Assembly: GCA_029256365.1 (NCBI GenBank)
Contig: JAQSYB010000108.1
Location: 1 to 6,839 of the forward strand
DNA: 6,839 bases
Direction of reading: 5' to 3'
DNA from: Clostridia bacterium
GTDB lineage: Bacteria > Bacillota > Clostridia > Lutisporales > Lutisporaceae
Part shown: positions 1 to 6,084 of the stretch, piece by piece
How the letters are laid out: every line of letters begins with the position of its first letter
Position numbering within the stretch: position 1 is the first letter of the stretch
Program-made: the position numbers and the translations under genes
Notes under the pieces: generated by a model
Told to the model about the DNA's origin: nothing
Databases searched by the model: none
The model's input: only the letters and a program-made list of their open reading frames with translations

Positions 1-30
1 AAATTGTTTTCTTACGCTTTCCACACTCAT
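1..30 (-). CDS. Partial 5' end of a SAM-riboswitch-controlled gene, product uncertain
   Basis: Only the first ten codons are inside the window, reading MSVESVRKQF from an ATG at 30-28. The start is well supported: a GAGGTGAT-type Shine-Dalgarno lies at about 36-43, and a SAM-I riboswitch with its terminator lies immediately upstream, so translation here is expected. The N-terminus resembles the opening of YbaK/EbsC-type aminoacyl-tRNA deacylases of Clostridia (MSxExVRxxF), but ten residues are too few to establish that. S-box leaders normally control methionine or SAM synthesis, transport or salvage genes, so a methionine-pathway product is an equal or better alternative on context. I am confident that a gene starts here and unsure of its identity. 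Confidence 0.72.
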   Translation of the reverse strand, partial: MSVESVRKQF

Positions 31-50
31 TTTTATCACCTCATTGTAAA

Positions 51-82
51 ATAAAAAACTCTTCCGAAAAACAGAAGAGTTT
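51..82 (-). terminator. Intrinsic terminator of the SAM riboswitch expression platform
   Basis: A 9-bp perfect stem (56-64 with 74-82) encloses a 9-nt loop and on the minus strand is followed by a run of T (TTTTTTAT). It lies between the aptamer and the start of the gene at 30. The segment at 91-98 next to the aptamer (minus-strand AGATGAGT) can pair at 7 of 8 positions with the 5' arm of this stem (minus ACTCTTCT, 73-80). That gives the mutually exclusive antiterminator expected of an S-box: SAM bound means termination, SAM absent means read-through. Confidence 0.85.
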
Positions 83-94
83 AAATACTTACTC

Positions 95-200
95 ATCTAT
101 CTTTCAGTTGTTGAAAATTCAACCCACCGCTGGATTTGGCACCTCGCTTACGCAGGTTGCCGGATTTCATAGGGCCAGTCCCTCCATCACTCTTGATAGT
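95..200 (-). ncRNA. SAM-I (S-box) riboswitch aptamer
   Basis: Read on the minus strand, this leader carries the S-box core in order: ATCAAGAG, then GAGGGACTGGCCC at about 172-184, TGAAATCCGGCAACC at about 154-168, GGTGCCAAATCC at about 132-143, and a closing GAAAGATAG at 97-105. The P1 helix is formed by CTATC (195-199) and GATAG (97-101). S-box RNAs bind S-adenosylmethionine and in Firmicutes usually switch off methionine/SAM genes by premature termination. The terminator at 51-82 and the antiterminator segment at 91-98 fit that mode. The regulated gene begins at 30 on the same strand. Confidence 0.96.
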
Positions 201-219
201 TATTATTTTATTAAAACTC

Positions 220-248
220 ATTATATTGTATACAATATTATATGTCAA
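220..248 (-). promoter_or_regulatory. Consensus sigma-A promoter for the SAM riboswitch transcript
   Basis: On the minus strand a perfect -35 box TTGACA (243-248) and a perfect -10 box TATAAT (220-225) are separated by exactly 17 nt. The predicted transcription start falls about 10-15 nt upstream of the riboswitch P1 helix, as expected for an S-box leader. The -35 box begins 15 nt after the stop codon of the sensor kinase gene at 264. I see no separate terminator between that gene and this promoter. Confidence 0.88.
223..238. promoter_or_regulatory. 16-bp perfect palindrome between -35 and -10, candidate operator
   Basis: ATATTGTATACAATAT is a perfect inverted repeat that fills most of the promoter spacer and overlaps the -10 box. 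A TTGTATACAA core is typical of operators bound by dimeric GntR/FadR-type repressors. A protein bound here would block RNA polymerase. The alternative is chance: AT-rich spacers form palindromes easily. No candidate regulator gene is in the window. Confidence 0.4.
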
Positions 249-263
249 GTAGGCAAGCATCGT

Positions 264-2462
264 TTATCCCTTTGCAAATTTCTCTATAACAGCTCTGAGA
301 CTATCTGCCCTGACTGGTTTTGATATATGTGCATCCATCCCAGCTGCCATGCATTTTTCTACATCCGCCTGCATTGCACTGGCCGTTAGTGCAACAATAG
401 GGATTTTGCTTCCCGATGTTTGCTCAAGCCTTCTAATGGCTTTCGTCGCTTCCAATCCGTCCATTTCTGGCATTTGAATATCCATCAATATTGCATCAAA
501 CTGGTAATCCTTGAAGCTCTCAACTGCAAGCCTGCCATTTTCTACTATCATATATTCGCAGCCAAGCTTTTTTAAATGAAGGCCTATTATTTCTCTATTG
601 ATTTTATTATCCTCAGCCACCAAAAGCTTCAACCCCGATATATTTCTGTATTCTATAGGCTCTGGTTGAGCCTGAAAAACAATTCTGCTTTCCGCTGCTT
701 CTAAGGGTAATACTACAATAAATTTGCTGCCTTCACCCACCTTACTCTCTAGACGAATGGTACCACCCATTAGCCCTACCAAACTCTTTACAATTGAAAG
801 TCCCAAGCCTGTGCCCCCATACTTTCTAGTGGTTGAGCTATCTGCCTGCTTAAAGCTTTCAAATACTGTATTCAATTTTTCTTCTGGGATACCTACTCCA
901 GTATCTGCAACTGCAAATTCGATATTGTTTACACCTGATTCATAACCAAGATTTCGTACAGATATATCAACACTGCCATTCTTAGTAAACTTTATGGAAT
1001 TCCCAACTAAATTCATCAGTACTTGCCTGATTTTTACAGCATCACCAATTAAATTAGCTGGAACTTCAGGGTCAATATTACAGCTAAGCATAATGGATCT
1101 GTTGGCTGTCGATATACTAAAAACCTCCATGATGTCTATCACTATTTGTTCTATATGTATATTGGTTTTTTCCAATTCAGCTTTGCCGGATTCTACCTTC
1201 GACAAATCCAATATGTCATTTATTATTGTCAAGAGCGACTCTGCAGATTTAATTATTATTTGATTGTATCGGCTTTTTTCAGCTTTTGAAAGCTCTTGAG
1301 AATCTATCATTTCTGCAATCCCAATGATGGCATTCATAGGAGTTCTTATCTCATGACTCATATTTGCCAAAAAATATCCCTTCGCCATATTGGCACTTTC
1401 AGCCTCTTCCCTAGCATGCTTTGCCTCTAACAGCGCTTCTTCCAAGTCTGTAATATCTCTTAATGCGATTATCTCCCCTAATTTGATACCCTTCTTGTCA
1501 AAAAGCTCAGACTTATTTAAATTGTAATAAATTTTCTGACCTGAATAAATGTAATTCACCTGAGCATGAGTAACTTCTTTGTTTCCTATTGTCTCTGCAA
1601 GTTCCTGCCAATGCTCGGTAAGGGAGTAAATACTGATACCAACATAATCCGCTTTGTCACTTTTATCCTTTAAAACAAACTGCCTTGCTTTTTTATTCAT
1701 GTCCACTACTCTGTGATTGTTGTCCAATAATATTAAAATATCCTCCATCTCTTCCACCAGCATGTCCCGTGCTACAGGCACCAAATCAAGGAGCCCGAAG
1801 TAAAACAGTGCATAGAAGAAAAGCAAACCCGTTATTAAGAAGGACAATGGAGTTAAATCAAATTTCATACTAGGAATAAAATTAAAAATTAAATTTGAGA
1901 TGAGCGGCACAAATGCAGCAAATACAATCAGTAGTGCCTGCTGACGATGCTTGGATTTGGAGCTTAGATAAGACCTTATGAATAGGTATATCCCTGCTCC
2001 AATAAAGAAATATAGATACGCCATATTAGCCCATAACAGGAGACCATTTTTCATCATCAAAATACCGTCCTGCATAAATACATCGGTATAAAAACGATGA
2101 TGTATTGAGTTGCTCCATATTGTGCAGAAGATAATGGCGGGGATTACCATGATTATAATATACCTTTTCAAGCTCAAGGCTTTTGTCCTATGCTTGTATT
2201 CCCATGCTAAGGCATAAAAAGCAATTGGTGCAATCTGTATCCCCAAAAATCTCAAATTGGCATAAAATACTTTGGTTTCAAATTCTGGGGAGTGCAAGGC
2301 CATTATCTGAAAAAAGGACCATATTGCTATAGAAATCATTAAAATGGCGAGGGGTATTGCCCCTTGCGTTTCCTTGCGTTTCCATGCAGTATAGCCTAAG
2401 AAAAGCCCTATTGCCGATGTAAGCATTAGTAAAAATATGTAAAGATCATAGAATTCAAGCAT
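264..2462 (-). CDS. Hybrid sensor histidine kinase: 7TM sensor, PAS, HisKA, HATPase, receiver
   Basis: This is a 732-aa inner-membrane hybrid kinase. Seven hydrophobic segments at roughly 5-24, 34-54, 66-87, 99-118, 140-163, 175-197 and 202-228 match the 7TM histidine-kinase N-terminal region, with the usual DLVPVARD boundary after the last helix. A PAS domain follows (about 232-340), then a charged helical linker. The HisKA motif ANMSHEIRTP carries the phospho-acceptor His370. The HATPase has N-box N484/N488, D520 in ADTGVGI and the GGTGLGL lid (549-555). The C-terminal receiver (about 611-730) has E617/D618, phospho-acceptor D661, T693 and K715, all canonical, so it should be active. The start ATG has a GGATGGGG Shine-Dalgarno 6 nt upstream. 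The stimulus is unknown. The gene is divergent from free HPt and receiver genes, which are its likely phosphorelay partners. Confidence 0.95.
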   Translation of the reverse strand: MLEFYDLYIFLLMLTSAIGLFLGYTAWKRKETQGAIPLAILMISIAIWSFFQIMALHSPEFETKVFYANLRFLGIQIAPIAFYALAWEYKHRTKALSLKRYIIIMVIPAIIFCTIWSNSIHHRFYTDVFMQDGILMMKNGLLLWANMAYLYFFIGAGIYLFIRSYLSSKSKHRQQALLIVFAAFVPLISNLIFNFIPSMKFDLTPLSFLITGLLFFYALFYFGLLDLVPVARDMLVEEMEDILILLDNNHRVVDMNKKARQFVLKDKSDKADYVGISIYSLTEHWQELAETIGNKEVTHAQVNYIYSGQKIYYNLNKSELFDKKGIKLGEIIALRDITDLEEALLEAKHAREEAESANMAKGYFLANMSHEIRTPMNAIIGIAEMIDSQELSKAEKSRYNQIIIKSAESLLTIINDILDLSKVESGKAELEKTNIHIEQIVIDIMEVFSISTANRSIMLSCNIDPEVPANLIGDAVKIRQVLMNLVGNSIKFTKNGSVDISVRNLGYESGVNNIEFAVADTGVGIPEEKLNTVFESFKQADSSTTRKYGGTGLGLSIVKSLVGLMGGTIRLESKVGEGSKFIVVLPLEAAESRIVFQAQPEPIEYRNISGLKLLVAEDNKINREIIGLHLKKLGCEYMIVENGRLAVESFKDYQFDAILMDIQMPEMDGLEATKAIRRLEQTSGSKIPIVALTASAMQADVEKCMAAGMDAHISKPVRADSLRAVIEKFAKG

Positions 2463-2496
2463 ACACTACCCCATCCTCGCCCTATAATATTCTATA

Positions 2497-2525
2497 ATTA
2501 TACATTATTCTGCAATATTTTTAAA
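2497..2525 (-). promoter_or_regulatory. Possible promoter of the hybrid kinase gene
   Basis: On the minus strand a perfect TATAAT (2497-2502) sits 17 nt downstream of TTTAAA (2520-2525, 4 of 6 to TTGACA), about 35 nt before the kinase start codon. The region is very AT-rich, so other -10-like matches occur nearby and the assignment is tentative. Confidence 0.35.
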
Positions 2526-2589
2526 CATTCTTTCTTTTTTCTCAATATTTTATAAATTATGGTTTTTTATTTAATAAGCACAAAAAAAA

Positions 2590-2598
2590 TGTTATAAT
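2590..2598 (+). promoter_or_regulatory. Extended -10 promoter for the HPt-receiver unit
   Basis: TGTTATAAT (TG-N-TATAAT) is an extended -10 element about 90 nt upstream of the HPt start. No good -35 box is visible 16-18 nt upstream, which is usual for extended -10 promoters. It lies back to back with the kinase promoter in a 224-bp divergent intergenic region. The transcript leader (about 2606-2673) contains only weak hairpins. Confidence 0.5.
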
Positions 2599-2686
2599 AT
2601 TACAATCTAATTATTATGATCGGTTGTATTTTTAACCATTAGAATGACAACCACCTAATAATATTTAGAATATGGGGGGGTATAAA

Positions 2687-3058
2687 ATGTTTACAATTGA
2701 TGAGATTAGCCTGAGCAGGCTTACGGAGGAAATAGGCATTGATAAAGAATCCATTGCAGAGCTTTTAAGCATCTATTGCAGTGAGATGAAAGAAGAAATA
2801 CAGCAAGTGAGAATCACGCTTCATAACCAGGACTGGATTAACCTGCAGAGAACGGTACATAACATAAAAGGTGTATCTGCAAATCTTAGTCTTCAGGGTA
2901 TTTTTGAGGCTTCCGCAGAGCTGGACTCCATGCTAAAGAGTAAAAATTACATTGGCATCGAAGCCCATGCTCAACAGCTGTTAGAGGTGTTAGAGACCAC
3001 AATTAACAACATAAAAAAGGCCTTAGAACAATATCATCTCAATTCCAAAGGACTATAG
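2687..3058 (+). CDS. Free histidine phosphotransfer (HPt) protein
   Basis: This 123-aa soluble protein is almost entirely one HPt four-helix-bundle domain. The signature TVHNIKGVSANL places the phospho-accepting histidine at residue 58. HPt proteins have no catalysis of their own: they carry phosphate from a hybrid kinase receiver aspartate to a second receiver. An in-frame ATG exists at 2672, but the GGGGGGG Shine-Dalgarno (2674-2680) lies just inside it and is ideally spaced (6 nt) from the ATG at 2687, so I choose 2687. The gene is followed directly by a receiver gene, whose Shine-Dalgarno overlaps this stop codon, and is divergent from the hybrid kinase. It most likely takes phosphate from kinase D661. 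This pairing is inferred from the neighbourhood. Confidence 0.9.
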   Translation: MFTIDEISLSRLTEEIGIDKESIAELLSIYCSEMKEEIQQVRITLHNQDWINLQRTVHNIKGVSANLSLQGIFEASAELDSMLKSKNYIGIEAHAQQLLEVLETTINNIKKALEQYHLNSKGL

Positions 3059-3067
3059 GTGGCTGGT

Positions 3068-3457
3068 ATGAATAGTGATAAAGTTGTACTTATCGTTGAA
3101 GATTCAGCTACTATAAGATTCCAAGTTAAGACTCTTTTAAAGCCCCTAGGGATTCAGCTCAGAGAAGCTGGGGGCGAAATTGGATTATTTAATCTTATTG
3201 AGGAATATGGAAGGCTAGCAGATGTAATTATAATGGATTTAACCTTAAAAAATGAAGATGGCTTTCAGCTTATTAAAAAGCTTAGGGAGCATGATAGCTA
3301 TCAGGACATTCCGATACTTGTATTGACAGAGCATGCCGATGCAGAGCATGTACTTACGGCAAAAAAGCTTGGTGTAGAAGGCTATATTAGAAAACCGATC
3401 AACAAGGATTTTATTAAGGAAAAGGTTTTAGAAATACTTCATTTAGAAACTAAATAA
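3068..3457 (+). CDS. Stand-alone response-regulator receiver (CheY/Spo0F-like)
   Basis: This 129-aa protein consists of a single receiver domain with no DNA-binding, enzymatic or other output module. The acidic pair is E11/D12 in LIVEDSATIR, the phospho-acceptor is D57 in IIMDLTLKNEDG, and the switch residues T87 (VLTEH) and K109 (RKPI) are present, so it should be phosphorylatable. A GTG at 3059 is in frame, but AGGTGG (3057-3062), which overlaps the upstream stop TAG, is spaced 5 nt from the ATG at 3068, so I prefer 3068. It is cotranscribed with the HPt gene and is probably the terminal or intermediate receiver of that relay, acting by protein-protein contact like CheY or Spo0F, or as a phosphate sink. 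Its target is unknown. Confidence 0.9.
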   Translation: MNSDKVVLIVEDSATIRFQVKTLLKPLGIQLREAGGEIGLFNLIEEYGRLADVIIMDLTLKNEDGFQLIKKLREHDSYQDIPILVLTEHADAEHVLTAKKLGVEGYIRKPINKDFIKEKVLEILHLETK

Positions 3458-3463
3458 ATATCA

Positions 3464-3517
3464 TAAAATACAAATAGCAGAGGCGGAATACTTATCCGCT
3501 CTGCTATTTGTATTTTA
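3464..3517. terminator. Long bidirectional terminator between convergent genes
   Basis: A stem of about 23 bp with one bulged G (3464-3487 with 3495-3517) has a 7-nt loop. Its outer arms are A/T tracts, so either strand yields a GC-rich hairpin tip followed by a U-rich end. It serves the plus-strand HPt-receiver unit and the minus-strand PC4-nagZ unit. Its right arm includes the last codons and the stop (3504-3506) of the nagZ-like gene. Confidence 0.9.
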
Positions 3518-4754
3518 ATAAGGTTTCTGTTATTTTTTCATTTATACCATCAATATCTATGGATTCTATTTCACTGTCCTTTAGATTGTATTTCTGTTTT
3601 AGAGCTAGTATTCTATATACACTTTGATTGATTCTTTCTTCTGTTATAAGTCCTTCTAATACCGCTTTATTGATTGCATGAAATGTAAAAAGCGCATTTT
3701 CGTACTTATGTGCTATCAGAATCATATCATTTCCTGCAGTTACTGCTTGAACAGCAGCAGCTGCAAGCTCATAGTTTTCCGATATTGCCCCCATAGTCAT
3801 ATCATCAGTTATTACAACACCATCGAAATTTAACTGCTTTCTTAAAATGTTCGTAATAATACTAGGTGACAAGGTGGCGGGATTTACAGCATCTATTTTA
3901 GGCAGCAATATATGCGCCACCATGACACAATCTGCACCATTTTTAATCGCTCTGTCAAAGGGGATAAGCTCAAAGCTTTTCAACCTTTCTAAATCATTGT
4001 TTACTGTAGGCAGACCAATATGTGAATCAGTAGCTGTATCTCCATGACCGGGAAAATGCTTAATCACAGGAATTACACCGCCGTAGCTGATTCCCCGCAT
4101 AGTTTGGTATCCCAAATCACTGACCACCTTAGGTTCGGACCCAAAAGCCCTATCTCCTATAACAGGATTCTTAGGATTGCTGTTTATATCTAAGACTGGC
4201 GCAAAATCCATATTAAAGCCAAAGACTTTTACCTTTTCAGCTAGCAGCTTGCCAATTTCATAAGAAAACTCTTCATTGTTTATCTTGCCAAGAGCTTTGT
4301 TTGTCGGAAAGTTCTTAATCACCTTTGGAATTCTGCTTATTCTGCCGCCCTCCTCATCAACGGATATCAGCAGCGGAACCTTATTCGCGGCATTGGTCAC
4401 CTTCAATGAGTTGGTAAGCTTCAGCAATTGTTCTGCTTCTTCCACATTTCTACCGAACAGTATAAACCCGCCTATATGATATTCTTGTATTAGCTTTACC
4501 TCGTTTTCATTTAGCTGATAGCCATCAATACCCGCAATGATCATCTGTCCTATTTTTTCTTCCAGTGTCATACTCTTTATCTTCTCTACGATAGGATCCT
4601 TTTCAATTGGCTTAGGCTCCGGAGCTGGCTGAGGCACTTCCTGCGTCGGATTGCTAGGATTGATGTCTGGATCATTGCCTTGGTTCCTTGCCGTACAGCT
4701 TGCAAACAAGCATATCCCGATAAAAACCATGCAAAGCATCACTTTTCTGTTCAT
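3504..4754 (-). CDS. nagZ: NagZ-type beta-N-acetylhexosaminidase (GH3), lipoprotein
   Basis: This 416-aa family 3 glycoside hydrolase is predicted to release N-acetylglucosamine from peptidoglycan-derived GlcNAc-MurNAc fragments outside the membrane during muropeptide recycling. Residues 1-19 form a signal peptide ending in a lipobox-like LFAS-C, with C20 as the lipid anchor. A Pro/Glu-rich linker follows (about 30-53), then a single TIM-barrel domain (about 55-390). The NagZ signature KHFPGHGDTATDSH spans 232-245, with the Asp243-His245 general acid/base dyad on its loop. The likely nucleophile is D317 in VITDDMTM. It lacks the second domain of two-domain Bacillus NagZ enzymes. The ATG starts 3 nt after the PC4-like gene stop, and only a weak GGA lies upstream, suggesting translational coupling. 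The 3' end lies inside the shared terminator. Activity on other beta-hexosaminides is possible. Confidence 0.92.
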   Translation of the reverse strand: MNRKVMLCMVFIGICLFASCTARNQGNDPDINPSNPTQEVPQPAPEPKPIEKDPIVEKIKSMTLEEKIGQMIIAGIDGYQLNENEVKLIQEYHIGGFILFGRNVEEAEQLLKLTNSLKVTNAANKVPLLISVDEEGGRISRIPKVIKNFPTNKALGKINNEEFSYEIGKLLAEKVKVFGFNMDFAPVLDINSNPKNPVIGDRAFGSEPKVVSDLGYQTMRGISYGGVIPVIKHFPGHGDTATDSHIGLPTVNNDLERLKSFELIPFDRAIKNGADCVMVAHILLPKIDAVNPATLSPSIITNILRKQLNFDGVVITDDMTMGAISENYELAAAAVQAVTAGNDMILIAHKYENALFTFHAINKAVLEGLITEERINQSVYRILALKQKYNLKDSEIESIDIDGINEKITETLLKYK

Positions 4755-4757
4755 ATA

Positions 4758-4979
4758 TTATAAATCCATTTCGTTTAGTATTTGTTTTAGTTTTTTAAGA
4801 TCTTCCTTAGAAAGCGTTATTCCTTTGCCCATCATTTCATCACCAGGGGCCCATTCTCTAAGGTCATATTTGGCCTCTCTTCCGTTCCAGCTAATGCTTC
4901 TTAACTCCTTGGTCCAGCCTTTTGCAGACTCTGATAATACACCAAAGGCTTCTTTTACTTCAAATTTTATATCTGCCAT
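4758..4979 (-). CDS. PC4/YdbC-like single-stranded nucleic-acid-binding protein
   Basis: This 73-aa protein, MADIKFEVKEAFGVLSES onward, matches the bacterial YdbC branch of the transcriptional coactivator p15 (PC4) C-terminal-domain family: GWTKEL, SWNGREAKYDLREW and GKGITL strands, then a C-terminal helix (LSKEDLKKLKQIL). Family members are small dimers that bind single-stranded DNA or RNA. The cellular role in Firmicutes is not well defined. An upstream in-frame ATG at 4985 would add MD, but the GGAGAG Shine-Dalgarno abuts it directly. Spacing of about 8 nt favours the ATG at 4979, which also matches the usual MADIKFE family start. It is the first gene of a two-gene unit with the nagZ-like gene, 3 nt apart. 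The functional link between the two is not obvious. Confidence 0.87.
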   Translation of the reverse strand: MADIKFEVKEAFGVLSESAKGWTKELRSISWNGREAKYDLREWAPGDEMMGKGITLSKEDLKKLKQILNEMDL

Positions 4980-5032
4980 ATCCATCTCTCCAGTTCCAAT
5001 TCTTTCGTAAAGTATTTTACCCTTATTTTAGC

Positions 5033-5038
5033 ATTATA
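5033..5038 (-). promoter_or_regulatory. Possible -10 box of the PC4-nagZ unit
   Basis: A perfect TATAAT on the minus strand lies about 50 nt upstream of the PC4-like start and downstream of the larE terminator, the right place for this unit's promoter. No convincing -35 element is present: the nearest TTG-containing match is 19 nt upstream. The assignment rests on position and the -10 alone. Confidence 0.4.
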
Positions 5039-5072
5039 ATGAATTTATATAAAGGACATGCAAAAGATACAT

Positions 5073-5102
5073 AAAAAAAACTGCCTTGAATATTCAAAGC
5101 AG
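5073..5102 (-). terminator. Intrinsic terminator of the larE gene
   Basis: The minus strand reads CTGCTTTGAA-TA-TTCAAGGCAG followed by eight T. This is a hairpin (5081-5102) of about 9 pairs including one G-U, and then a U-tract (5073-5080). It lies 11 nt past the larE stop codon and separates larE from the PC4-nagZ unit. Confidence 0.88.
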
Positions 5103-5113
5103 CTCTATATTAC

Positions 5114-5947
5114 CTATTTACTTTCAACACTCTTTTCCGCATCAGACAAGGTATCATTCATACTGCCTGTTTTATACCCCGCTAAATCCAAGGTCACATA
5201 TAAAAAGCCCAGGGACTTTAGCTTTGCAACAATCTGATCTGCAAAAGGAATGATTTTCACCAAATCAGCTTTTCCGATTTCAATTCTTGCTATATTGTCA
5301 TGATGTCTCACTCTAAGCTCATAAAAGCCTAAATCTCTTATGTAATCTTCCGCTTCCCCAATTACAACCAGCTTTTCCGGTGTAATCTTTGTACCATATG
5401 GGAATCTTGAGGATAAGCAGGCAAAGGAAGGTTTGTTCCACGTACTTAATCCAAGTTCCTTGGAAATACTGCGTATGTCATCCTTCGTCATCTCTGCTTG
5501 TTTTAAGGGGCTAATTACGCCAAGCTGCTTAGCTGCTCGCATTCCAGGTCTATGATCATTTCTGTCATCGTAGTTGGAGCCGTCAAAAACATAATCAATT
5601 CCATTGCTTTTCGCAATATCGGTGAGCTTTGAAAATAGCTCATGCTTGCAGTAAAAGCACCTATCCGGTGGGTTATCTGCAAAACCATCTATTTCAAGCT
5701 CTAGGGTTTCAATAACAATATGTCTGATATCCAAGGATTTAGCGTAAGCCTTAGCTGCCTCCAGCTCTCTTTTGGGATAAGTCTCTGAATTTGCAGTAAC
5801 AGCCAACACCTTGCTTCCCAATACATCGTAAGCAACCTTCAGTAGAAATGTACTGTCTACACCTCCTGAAAATGCCACCACTGCCCCGCCAGTTTCCTTA
5901 ATAATTGTCTTTAATTTTTCTAATTTAGATAATGTTAATTCTGTCAT
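5114..5947 (-). CDS. larE: LarE-family ATP-dependent sulfur transferase (NPN cofactor biosynthesis)
   Basis: This 277-aa cytoplasmic PP-loop protein matches LarE in length and motifs. LarE adenylates the dicarboxylated pyridinium mononucleotide made by LarB and inserts sulfur, the step before LarC adds nickel to give the nickel-pincer cofactor of lactate racemase and related enzymes. The ATP-binding PP-loop SGGVDS is at 27-32. DRCFYCKHELF supplies C97 and C100, and SFACLSSRFPYG supplies C177, the position of the sacrificial cysteine in the Lactobacillus enzyme. A CxxC plus this third cysteine is the pattern of LarE proteins that bind a [4Fe-4S] cluster and work without sacrificing a cysteine, so I infer that mode here. 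GGAGG lies 5 nt before the ATG. No larA, larB or larC is in the window, and the gene has its own promoter and terminator. Confidence 0.9.
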   Translation of the reverse strand: MTELTLSKLEKLKTIIKETGGAVVAFSGGVDSTFLLKVAYDVLGSKVLAVTANSETYPKRELEAAKAYAKSLDIRHIVIETLELEIDGFADNPPDRCFYCKHELFSKLTDIAKSNGIDYVFDGSNYDDRNDHRPGMRAAKQLGVISPLKQAEMTKDDIRSISKELGLSTWNKPSFACLSSRFPYGTKITPEKLVVIGEAEDYIRDLGFYELRVRHHDNIARIEIGKADLVKIIPFADQIVAKLKSLGFLYVTLDLAGYKTGSMNDTLSDAEKSVESK

Positions 5948-5983
5948 TGTAACCTCCGCATTTTACTTTTATGCTTTTATATT

Positions 5984-6012
5984 ATTTTATAACTAAACAG
6001 CTGGTTATTCAA
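5984..6012 (-). promoter_or_regulatory. Predicted sigma-A promoter of larE
   Basis: On the minus strand TTGAAT (6007-6012) and TAAAAT (5984-5989) are 17 nt apart, 4 of 6 and 5 of 6 to consensus. They lie about 37 nt upstream of the larE start codon and downstream of the terminator at 6032-6084. Position and spacing are good and the boxes are moderate. Confidence 0.55.
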
Positions 6013-6031
6013 GCGAAATAGATTTTTCAGC

Positions 6032-6084
6032 AGAAAAAGAAATAAGCATCACCTGCTGCATCAGGAATGCTTATTTCTTTTTCT
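6032..6084 (-). terminator. Terminator of the 47-aa protein gene
   Basis: An 18-bp perfect stem (6032-6049 with 6067-6084) is capped by a small internal mismatch and a 4-bp GC-rich tip (CCTG 6052-6055 with CAGG 6062-6065). On the minus strand the descending arm ends in TTTCTTTTTCT. The stem reaches into the stop codon (6083-6085) of the 47-aa gene. The arm symmetry means it could also act on the plus strand, but no plus-strand gene is near. Confidence 0.85.

Noticed and set aside
108..323. Plus-strand open frame of 71 codons
   Set aside because: It runs antisense through the SAM riboswitch, its promoter and the kinase 3' end, has no Shine-Dalgarno and shows no protein-like composition.
724..1873. 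Several plus-strand open frames opposite the sensor kinase (724-945, 994-1263, 1685-1873)
   Set aside because: They are shadows of the kinase reading frame: no ribosome binding sites, no recognisable domains, and the minus-strand protein covers the region with conserved motifs.
2622..2652. GGTTGT/ACAACC inverted repeat in the HPt leader as a possible riboswitch or c-di-GMP RNA
   Set aside because: Only 6 bp with a 19-nt loop, no conserved aptamer core and no terminator or Shine-Dalgarno sequestration partner.
2672..2686. MGGYK extension of the HPt protein
   Set aside because: The extension would be translated from an ATG that overlaps the Shine-Dalgarno itself and has no ribosome binding site upstream.
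3847..5010. Plus-strand open frames opposite the nagZ-like and PC4-like genes (3847-4047, 4276-4479, 4651-5010)
   Set aside because: They lie antisense to well-supported genes, lack Shine-Dalgarno sites and have low-complexity translated sequence.
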